A stretch of DNA of 64,000 nucleotides from Oharaeibacter diazotrophicus (lineage in GTDB: Bacteria; Pseudomonadota; Alphaproteobacteria; Rhizobiales; Pleomorphomonadaceae): assembly GCF_004362745.1 (NCBI RefSeq), contig NZ_SNXY01000006.1, forward strand, positions 186,001-250,000, read 5' to 3'. Both the position numbers and the translations under genes were made by a program. Shown here in pieces: positions 56,477 to 64,000 of the stretch. The notes beneath the pieces were generated by a model. It searched no databases. It was not told the origin of the DNA and worked only from the letters and a program-made list of their open reading frames with translations. Every line of letters starts with the position of its first letter. Position 1 is the stretch's first letter.

Positions 56477-57526
56477 ATGAATCGGGCCGAATTGAAGGAT
56501 TCCGGACCGCTCGCCATGACCGTCTCCACCATGCCCCCCGCGGTGGCCACCCTGGTCGAACGCCGCGCCATCGGCCCCGCCGACGTCTCCCGCCTGCGTG
56601 CGACCGTCTACGGCGACGCCGTGGTCTCGCGCGAGGAGGCCGAGTGGGCCTTCGCCCTCGACGAGGCCGCCGCCGAAACCTGCCCGGAATGGACCGAGTT
56701 CTTCGTCGAGTCCGTGGTCGACTACGTCGTCCGCCGCGAGGCGCCGGAGGGCTACGTCTCCGCCGACACCGCGGCATGGCTCACCGCGGCGATCGCGCGC
56801 GACGGCATCGTGCGCACCGCCTCGGAACTCGAGGCGCTGGTCCGTGTGGTCGAGGTGGCCACCGAGGTGCCGGCTGCGCTGTCCGCCTTCGCGCTGAGGC
56901 AGGTCGCGGCCGCGGTCGTCGACGGCGACGGTCCGCTCGCCCGCGGCCGCAAGCTGGAACCCGGCGTGATCGGCGCCGACGAGGTCGCTCTGATCCGCCG
57001 CGTCCTCTACGCCTACGGCGGCGAGCGCACCGTCGGCATCACCCGCGAGGAGGCCGAGGTCCTGTTCGACCTCAACGACCGCACCAGCGAGGCCGACAAC
57101 GACCCGTCGTGGTCCGATCTCTTCGTCAAGGCGGTGGCGAACTTCCTGATGGCGGCACGCGGTTACGCCGTGCTCTCCCGCGAGGAGGCGCTGCGCCGCG
57201 AGGCTTGGCTCGACGCACCGAGCGGCGGCGTCACCGCGCTGTTCGGCGACATGATGTCGGCGCTGCTCTCCAACGGGCTGAAGACCGTGTGGTCGGCCTG
57301 GCGCCGCGGCGAGGAGGAGGACCTCTACGCCGGCCGCATCCGCGCCCTCGAGGCCGAGAGCCGCGCCGCCGAGGCGGTCACCGCCGACGAGGTGCGCTGG
57401 CTCGCCGACCGCATCGGCCGCGACGGCGTCATCCACGCCAACGAACGGGCGCTCCTGCGCTTCCTCGCCGAGGAGAGTCCCGACCTCCACCCTTCGCTGC
57501 GCACTCTGCTCGATACCGCCGCCTGA
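56477..57526 (+). CDS. conserved-looking protein of unknown function with internal A-B-A'-B' repeats
   Basis: 349 residues, acidic, no signal peptide. Two kinds of block repeat: A at about 31-84 and A' at 164-226 (SREEAEWAFALDEA against TREEAEVLFDLNDR, then PEWTEFFVESVVDYV against PSWSDLFVKAVANFL), and B at about 94-140 and B' at 301-345 (AIARDGIVRTASELEAL against RIGRDGVIHANERALL). The DG-rich helical repeats recall TerB-like folds, but no family could be named. Either M1 or M14 may start it; neither has a good ribosome site. A terminator follows. Confidence 0.7.
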   Translation: MNRAELKDSGPLAMTVSTMPPAVATLVERRAIGPADVSRLRATVYGDAVVSREEAEWAFALDEAAAETCPEWTEFFVESVVDYVVRREAPEGYVSADTAAWLTAAIARDGIVRTASELEALVRVVEVATEVPAALSAFALRQVAAAVVDGDGPLARGRKLEPGVIGADEVALIRRVLYAYGGERTVGITREEAEVLFDLNDRTSEADNDPSWSDLFVKAVANFLMAARGYAVLSREEALRREAWLDAPSGGVTALFGDMMSALLSNGLKTVWSAWRRGEEEDLYAGRIRALEAESRAAEAVTADEVRWLADRIGRDGVIHANERALLRFLAEESPDLHPSLRTLLDTAA

Positions 57527-57556
57527 CCCGGTCTCGTGACGTCGCAGCCAGCGCGA

Positions 57557-57600
57557 GCGGCACCCGGGGCAAGCCCCCTCCGGGTGCCGCGAGCGTTTTC
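57557..57600 (+). terminator. intrinsic terminator after the repeated protein gene
   Basis: GCGGCACCCGG (57557-57567) pairs with CCGGGTGCCGC (57580-57590) around GGGCAAGCCCC-type inner pairs, and TTTT follows at 57596. Two further palindromes, GCCCGACGCGTCGGGC (57618-57633) and GCGCCCG-TT-CGGGCGC (57661-57676), lie between this and the convergent gene. Confidence 0.78.
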
Positions 57601-57726
57601 ATCTCCCTCTCCCGAACGCCCGACGCGTCGGGCATCCGGGAGGTTTCGGCCGTTCGGCCGGCGCCCGTTCGGGCGCTTCTCGTTCGCGAGACCCCGACCA
57701 CGGGTCGGAACCTCACGACCTCGATG

Positions 57727-58914
57727 TCACGCCCCCGCCGCCGCGAGCCTGGCACGCTCGGCCCGCCGCTCCCACCACAGCGCGGGCAGGGCCAGCGAGG
57801 CCACCGCGGCGAGCGCCACCGCCGTCTTGGCGACCTCGCCCTCGACCGGATGGTGCGCCGTCGCGGCGCGCAGCAGGTAGATCGCCACCGCGTGATAGGC
57901 GTAGACCTGCAGCGAGTTGCGCCCGATCAGGCGCAGGAACGGCAGTTCGAACAGCCGGCGCAGCGTGCGTCCGGCGGCCGGCGCGACGCCGCGCTCGCGC
58001 CGGCCGCCGGCGACGATCGTCCAGGTGACGAGATAGCCGAGGGCGGCGAAGTTCAGGAGGTAGACGGCGCTGAACTCGCCCCGCATGTCGAGCCGGGCGA
58101 AGCGCTCGGCCAGCACGTCCGGCACGAGCCCCCAGGTGAAACCGAGGCGGTAGGCCGCGAACAGGACGACGACGGCGAGGGCCGCCAGCGCCGGACCGGG
58201 GCGGGCCGGGTCGAATACGCGGTTCCAGTCGATCCCGCCGCTGGCAGTGAGCGCGCCGGCGACGAGCCCGGAGACGAACACGATTTGCCAGGCGAGCACG
58301 TTGAAATGGGCGCGCAGCATCAGCCCTGGCCAGGCGGCGGCCATGGCGGCGTCGAGCGCGTTCGCCAGCGGCAGGTGCAGGCCGAACTGCACCAGCGCCC
58401 ACAGGGCGAGCGATCCCGCCAGCACGGTCGCGGCACGGCCCTCGACGACGAGGCGCACCAGGAAGGGCGCCGCGATCATGTAGACGATGTACTGCGGCAG
58501 GATGTCGAGATAGGTCGGTTGGAAGAGCAGCAGCGCCGCGGCGGCGGCGAAGCCGGGGTTGCCGTCGGTCAGCTGCCAGAGCCAGTCCTTCCAGTAGTCC
58601 TGCGGACCGGGCAGGACGACGCCGGCGAGGCCGATCGCGAGCAGGCAGCCGAGCGCGTAGAGATAGAGCTCGAAGGCGCGGCCGTGGATCTTCTCGCGCA
58701 CGGCGGAGAAGCCGCGCTTCGCCATCGTGCGGGCGTAGACCATGCCGACCAGGAGGCCGGACAGGAACACGAAACCCTGGGCGTCCTGGACGTAGCCGAG
58801 TTCGCCGTGGTTGATCCGCACCAGCCGGTAGCCACCCTCGAAGGTCAGGTGGTTCAGCATCATGAACACGAGGAAATAGCCCCGCATCCCGTCGAGGATG
58901 GCCAAGCGTCGCAT
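57727..58914 (-). CDS. OpgC-like membrane acyltransferase
   Basis: 395 residues from ATG 58914 (MRRLAILDGMRGYFLVFMML). About ten hydrophobic helices alternate with short loops. RLAILDGMRGYFLVFMMLNH and the following GFVFLSGLLVGMVYARTMAK fit OpgC, which succinylates osmoregulated periplasmic glucans, within the wider acyltransferase-3 group. No glucan-synthesis genes are in the window. The frame runs on upstream, but only this part has the family pattern. Confidence 0.85.
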   Translation of the reverse strand: MRRLAILDGMRGYFLVFMMLNHLTFEGGYRLVRINHGELGYVQDAQGFVFLSGLLVGMVYARTMAKRGFSAVREKIHGRAFELYLYALGCLLAIGLAGVVLPGPQDYWKDWLWQLTDGNPGFAAAAALLLFQPTYLDILPQYIVYMIAAPFLVRLVVEGRAATVLAGSLALWALVQFGLHLPLANALDAAMAAAWPGLMLRAHFNVLAWQIVFVSGLVAGALTASGGIDWNRVFDPARPGPALAALAVVVLFAAYRLGFTWGLVPDVLAERFARLDMRGEFSAVYLLNFAALGYLVTWTIVAGGRRERGVAPAAGRTLRRLFELPFLRLIGRNSLQVYAYHAVAIYLLRAATAHHPVEGEVAKTAVALAAVASLALPALWWERRAERARLAAAGA

Positions 58915-59029
58915 CGGGTCGTCCCCGTTCGATCGCCCCCCGACGCGGCCCCAACCGCCGCGGCACGGCCGAAGTTCCCGCGAGCGTACGGGACACGGCG
59001 CCGTGATGATGTTTTTACGCTTCCGGCAA

Positions 59030-59055
59030 GGAACGTCCGGCAGTCGAGCGTCGTT
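59030..59055 (+). promoter_or_regulatory. EcfG-type general stress promoter before the BA14K gene
   Basis: GGAAC (59030-59034), 17 bases, CGTT (59052-59055), about 60 bases before the ATG at 59116. A perfect fit to the consensus. Confidence 0.75.
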
Positions 59056-59115
59056 GATCCTGTATGACCTTGCAACGGTCGGATCAATTCGACACCTGAC
59101 AGGAGGACGTCCACG

Positions 59116-59577
59116 ATGTCGTCGCCCAACTTCCGCCGCGCGACTTGCGCCGTTCTGGCTCTCGGCATGCTGGCCCCGGTCGGCATCGCTCCGGCCGTCG
59201 CGCAGGACCGCGATCTCTACATCAAGCGCTACTACCAGAACAATCGCCACGACGACGGCTATCGCGACTGGCGTCGCGGGCGCTGGAACGACAACGACTA
59301 TCGTCGCTGGTACCGTCGTCATCATCACCACGACAGCGGCCGCAACCTCGGCGCCGCCGCGCTGTTCGGCCTCGCCGCCGGCGCGCTGGCGGGCGGCATC
59401 ATCGCCAACCAGTCCGCGCCGCAGGTCACCGGCTCGATCGGGCGCGTGCCGTCGGCCGGCGGCTATCCGCCGGGCTCGTCGGGCTACGTGGCCTACTGCT
59501 CGGCGAAGTACCGCTCGTTCGATCCGGGCAGCGGCACCTATCTCGGCTACGACGGCGCGCGGCACTACTGCCGCTGA
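59116..59577 (+). CDS. BA14K family protein
   Basis: 153 residues with GGAGGACG before the ATG. A signal peptide (about 29 residues, ending APAVAQ) is followed by a basic, Arg/Tyr/His-rich part (YRRWYRRHHHH), a Gly/Ala helix (about 75-95) and the C-terminal BA14K motif (YVAYCSAKYRSFDPGSGTYLG, two Cys). The type is the Brucella 14-kDa immunoreactive lectin-like protein. Likely at the envelope and stress induced, since it has an EcfG promoter. Confidence 0.9.
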   Translation: MSSPNFRRATCAVLALGMLAPVGIAPAVAQDRDLYIKRYYQNNRHDDGYRDWRRGRWNDNDYRRWYRRHHHHDSGRNLGAAALFGLAAGALAGGIIANQSAPQVTGSIGRVPSAGGYPPGSSGYVAYCSAKYRSFDPGSGTYLGYDGARHYCR

Positions 59578-59604
59578 CGCCGGCGCGATCGTCGGAAACA
59601 CACG

Positions 59605-59634
59605 CGGCCCGGCCGGAGCGATCCGGCCGGGCCG
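59605..59634. terminator. 12-bp hairpin between the convergent BA14K and pfkB genes
   Basis: CGGCCCGGCCGG-AGCGAT-CCGGCCGGGCCG, perfect over twelve pairs, between stops at 59577 and 59648. Only TT follows on the plus strand. Likely works on both strands. Confidence 0.65.
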
Positions 59635-59647
59635 TTGCGCGTCCTGA

Positions 59648-60586
59648 TCAAGGCGCGCTGGTACGGCGGATCTCGCCGTAGATGCGGTCGACGTCGATAC
59701 GGCGGCAGAGCCGCGTGCCGGTGGAGAGCACGGCGGCGGTGCCCGAGGCGATGCCGAGGCGGAAGGCGTCGTCGGGCCGCCAGCCGAGGGCGAGGGCGTG
59801 CACCATGCCGGCGACGAAGCTGTCGCCCGCGCCCGACGTGCTCTTGGCCTCGACCTTCGGCGCCGGCAGGAACACCGTGCCCTCGCGGGTGGCGAGCACC
59901 GCGCCCTCGTGGCCGAGGGTGATGGCGATCATCTCGGACTTTCCGGCCGCGACCGCCTCGGCCGCCGCCGCGGCGATCGCCTCGGGCGAGCCGAGCGGTC
60001 GGCCGAGGAACTTCTCGAACTCGCCCTGGCTGGGCTTCACCAGCGCGAGGCCGCCGCGCTCCAGGGCGAGCTTCAGCGGCTCGCCGGAGGTGTCGAGCAC
60101 GAGTTTGCCGCCGCGGGCGGCACAGAGGTCGATCAGGCGGACGTAGAAGTCCGAGGGCACGCCGCGCGGCAGGCTGCCGCTCGCGACCAGCCAGTCCCAG
60201 TCGAGGTCCTCGAGCGCCTGCAGGCACTTCTGGCACTCGCGCTCGCTGACCTCGGGTCCCTCGGCGATGAAGCGGTATTCGAGGCCGGTCGACTTCTCGT
60301 AGACGAGATGGCTGACGCGGGTGGTGCCGGCGATCGGGATCCGCCGCCGGGCGATGCCGCGGCTGCCGAGCAGCTCGTCGAGCACGCCCCCGGTCGAGCC
60401 GCCCGCGAGATAGACCGCGATCGATTCGCCGCCGAGTTCCTTGATCACCCGGGTGACGTTGATGCCGCCGCCGCCGGGATCGTAGTTCTCGTTGGAGGTC
60501 CGGATCTTGTGGGTGGGACGGACCGCCTCGGCCTCGGCGGAACCGTCGATGGTGGGATTGAGCGTGAGCGTGACGATCGGCTTCAT
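59648..60586 (-). CDS. pfkB: 6-phosphofructokinase II (PfkB family)
   Basis: 312 residues. The N-terminal LNPTIDGSAEAE, PGGGGINVTRVIKELGG (37-53) and the C-terminal GAGDSF with catalytic D255 identify a ribokinase-fold sugar kinase. The closest form seems to be Pfk-2 of E. coli, sharing GGGGINV and the ending GTRLC. A 1-phosphofructokinase or tagatose-phosphate kinase is possible. It phosphorylates fructose 6-phosphate in glycolysis. Confidence 0.85.
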   Translation of the reverse strand: MKPIVTLTLNPTIDGSAEAEAVRPTHKIRTSNENYDPGGGGINVTRVIKELGGESIAVYLAGGSTGGVLDELLGSRGIARRRIPIAGTTRVSHLVYEKSTGLEYRFIAEGPEVSERECQKCLQALEDLDWDWLVASGSLPRGVPSDFYVRLIDLCAARGGKLVLDTSGEPLKLALERGGLALVKPSQGEFEKFLGRPLGSPEAIAAAAAEAVAAGKSEMIAITLGHEGAVLATREGTVFLPAPKVEAKSTSGAGDSFVAGMVHALALGWRPDDAFRLGIASGTAAVLSTGTRLCRRIDVDRIYGEIRRTSAP

Positions 60587-60643
60587 GGGCGGCGGGCTCC
60601 GGCGGCGCGGGCGCGGCGGGATCGACCCGTCCGTCGCCAGACC

Positions 60644-60672
60644 GGTTCACCGCAACCGCCGTCGCCCGTCAA
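60644..60672 (-). promoter_or_regulatory. possible promoter of pfkB
   Basis: On the minus strand TTGACG, 17 bases, TGAACC, about 60 bases before the pfkB start. The -35 is perfect but the -10 weak. Confidence 0.35.
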
Positions 60673-60732
60673 GCGGAGAGGCCCGCGGTAAGCGTTCGCC
60701 CGGGGTGGGCGAGGCCAGGGCCGAACGCACGC

Positions 60733-60764
60733 GGGCCGCCGTCTCCGTGGGGAGACGGCGGCCC
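60733..60764. terminator. 14-bp perfect hairpin after the DUF1236 gene
   Basis: GGGCCGCCGTCTCC-GTGG-GGAGACGGCGGCCC, fourteen pairs with a four-base loop, 25 bases beyond the stop of the minus-strand gene. No T-run on either side. Confidence 0.65.
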
Positions 60765-60789
60765 TCTCGGTCGCGGCGATCCCGGTCCG

Positions 60790-61182
60790 TCAGTCGACCA
60801 CTTCGATGACCGTGCGGGTCTGCGGGTCGACGATGACGCGGTGCTGGTTGACGATCGCGTAGCCGTAGGTGTCGTAACCCGGGACCGGCTGGATCGCGAC
60901 CACCTGCGGCAGCGGCTGGCCGACCACGACCTGCCCCTCGTAGACCACCGACGGCGCCGGCTGCGCCACCACGACCTCGCGGATCTCGGTGGACGGCGGC
61001 GCCAGGATGGTGCCGAGCGCGGCACCGGCGACGCCGCCGACCGCCGCACCGACCGGGCCGCCGACGATCGCGCCGGTCACCGCGCCGCCGGCCGCGCCGG
61101 AAACGGTGCCTTCCTGGGCGAGGGCCGCGGAACTGCCGAGGGCGAGGGTCGCGGCGACGAGGCCGAGCGTGAGCTTGCGCAT
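60790..61182 (-). CDS. secreted DUF1236-like protein
   Basis: 130 residues. The second ATG (61182, MRKLTLGLV) is chosen because GGAG lies before it; the first is at 61194. Signal peptide ends SSAALA. A Gly/Ala-rich segment (about 30-60, GGAVTGAIVGGPVGAAVGGV) resembles a glycine-zipper membrane segment. The C-terminus YGYAIVNQHRVIVDPQTRTV is the DUF1236 motif, found in small exported proteins of Hyphomicrobiales. A near-consensus EcfG promoter lies upstream. Confidence 0.82.
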   Translation of the reverse strand: MRKLTLGLVAATLALGSSAALAQEGTVSGAAGGAVTGAIVGGPVGAAVGGVAGAALGTILAPPSTEIREVVVAQPAPSVVYEGQVVVGQPLPQVVAIQPVPGYDTYGYAIVNQHRVIVDPQTRTVIEVVD

Positions 61183-61217
61183 GTCCAACTCCATGTCGAA
61201 ACCCCCTCGGTCCTAAC

Positions 61218-61242
61218 AACGCCGAAGCCGGGAAAGCGTTGC
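61218..61242 (-). promoter_or_regulatory. near-consensus EcfG promoter before the DUF1236 gene
   Basis: On the minus strand GCAAC (one mismatch from GGAAC), 16 bases, CGTT. The position, 36 bases before the ATG at 61182, is right for this promoter class. Confidence 0.45.
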
Positions 61243-61495
61243 GTCCGATTGCGGGATGTCGCCACGGCGAGGGGATGCGGAGATGCTGGCGCTACACCTT
61301 TCGGACGACTTCGCTCCGTGGCGAAAACACGGCCTATGAGACACAAGAACGACAGAGAATGGTGTTCATTCCATCGGGCCGGGGTCGGCACGGCCGGCGG
61401 CGCGCGCGGACGCGTCGCCGCCGCGCCACCGTCCGTCCGGCCGCGGATCCGCGGCCTGCGACGCCATGGATGAGGGCATCAGCCCTATGGCTGAA
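61243..61495. other. spacer between the DUF1236 and pccA genes, nothing recognised
   Basis: No credible coding frame. The part around 61330-61375 is A-rich and could hold a promoter for either direction, but no convincing box pair was seen. Confidence 0.35.
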
Positions 61496-61524
61496 TTGTG
61501 GGATCGTCGGGTTGTCCGTAAACA
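61496..61524 (+). promoter_or_regulatory. possible promoter of the pccA-acylphosphatase pair
   Basis: TTGTGG, 17 bases, TAAACA (61519-61524), about 50 bases before the ATG at 61573. Moderate match. Confidence 0.35.
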
Positions 61525-61572
61525 GGGCCGACCTACCGAACGAATTCCAAAAAAGGCGGGCAGTCCAAGATC

Positions 61573-63581
<2,009 letters not shown>

Positions 63582-63585
<4 letters not shown>

Positions 63586-63866
63586 CCGCCGGCCGCCGCT
63601 CGGTCCGGGTCCTGATCGAGGGCCGGGTCCAGGGCGTCGGCTATCGCGCCTGGACCGAGCGCCGCGCCACGGCGCTCGGTCTCGCCGGCTCCGTCCGCAA
63701 CCTCTCCGACGGCCGGGTCGAGGCGGTGTTCTCCGGCGATCCCGCGGCCGTCGACGCCATGCTGGCGGCCTGTGCCGAGGGCCCGCGCGGCGCGCTGGTC
63801 CGGGCCGTCGTCGTGACCGTGCCGGATCCGGACGAGGTCACGGGGCCGTTCCGCATCCTGCGCTGA
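63582..63866 (+). CDS. acyP: acylphosphatase
   Basis: 94 residues from a GTG overlapping the pccA stop (GTGA). Catalytic R22 (GRVQGVGYR) and N40 (SVRNLSDGRVE) are both present, and the length is normal. It hydrolyses acyl phosphates such as carbamoyl or acetyl phosphate. Coupling to a biotin carboxylase, whose reaction passes through carboxyphosphate, is common in alphaproteobacteria, though no functional link is shown. Confidence 0.93.
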
Positions 63867-63950
63867 GTGCGCCCGCCCGCGTCACCCGCGCCGGTTCTCC
63901 CCGCCGGCGGTCCGTGCTATCGGCTGGACCGTTCGGGACGGGAGCAGGGT

Positions 63951-64000
63951 ATGGCAAATCCGGTACTGGTCGACGTCACCCGCGGCGACGTGGTGGAGAG
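63951..64000 (+). CDS. asparaginase-II-like protein, 5' end only
   Basis: The first 16 codons before the window ends, with GGAGCAGGG before the ATG. The reading MANPVLVDVTRGDVVE matches the conserved opening of the alphaproteobacterial asparaginase II (PF06089) family. Too short to be certain. Confidence 0.6.
   Translation, partial: MANPVLVDVTRGDVVE

Noticed and set aside
57727-59601. 624-codon version of the OpgC-like gene
   Set aside because: The upstream part crosses the promoter and start of the BA14K gene and has no membrane-protein character until the ATG at 58914.

Overview
The window is a GC-rich chromosomal segment of an alphaproteobacterium, most likely from the Hyphomicrobiales (Rhizobiales). 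Evidence for this: the order rplO-secY-adk-rpsM with no infA or rpmJ, the zinc-free 101-residue S14, the family types BA14K and DUF1236, the rhizobial-type parallel beta-helix proteins, and promoters matching the general-stress sigma factor EcfG (GGAAC-N16/17-CGTT). No phage, transposase, integrase or CRISPR array was seen.

Layout. (1) 1-0.5 kb: the start of a CYTH-domain protein and a small Lys/Ala-rich protein. (2) 0.6-11.2 kb: a peptide-salvage module. It holds an M81 (MlrC-like) peptidase, a five-part Dpp/Opp-type ABC importer and an RpiR-type regulator. Divergently it carries an N-acyl/N-succinyl amino acid racemase and a GNAT acyltransferase. The divergent spacer holds a palindrome lying over the -35 box of a good sigma-70-like promoter. 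A GH16-like protein follows. (3) 12.1-44.3 kb: tRNA-Trp, secE-nusG, rplKAJL-rpoBC, then the str, S10, spc and alpha operons without interruption to rplQ, 35 canonical genes. Several control elements can be read here: a sigma-70 promoter with a 340-nt leader before rpsL, a hairpin plus promoter between rplO and secY, a promoter before rpsM, a hairpin in the rplL-rpoB gap, two hairpins between rpoB and rpoC, and an intrinsic terminator after rplQ. (4) 44.3-47.6 kb: three tandem copies of a secreted beta-helix gene; the middle copy is frameshifted. (5) 47.6-64 kb: housekeeping and envelope genes. These are a TPR/O-GlcNAc-transferase-like protein, a Do-family periplasmic protease with rarA, a soluble PAS-PAS chemoreceptor, cytochrome c', a second RpiR regulator, an AprI/Inh lipoprotein, an internally repeated protein of unknown function, an OpgC-like acyltransferase, BA14K, PfkB, a DUF1236 protein, a PccA-type biotin carboxylase with acylphosphatase, and the first codons of an asparaginase-II-like gene.

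How the parts work together. The 32-kb core supplies transcription, translation and secretion machinery. The 0.6-11.2 kb module reads as one pathway: import of peptides or peptide-like compounds, hydrolysis, N-acylation and racemisation, probably to recover D-amino acids. That pathway is inferred from gene families and order only. The Do protease, the protease-inhibitor lipoprotein, BA14K and the DUF1236 protein are all envelope proteins, and three of them have EcfG-like promoters, so a stress-responsive envelope group is likely near 55-61 kb.

The candidates most worth a second look are the peptide/D-amino acid module with its operator, the beta-helix triplication, the EcfG-promoter group, the A-B-A'-B' repeated protein at 56.5 kb, and the tandem repeat that re-creates the rpoC stop codon.
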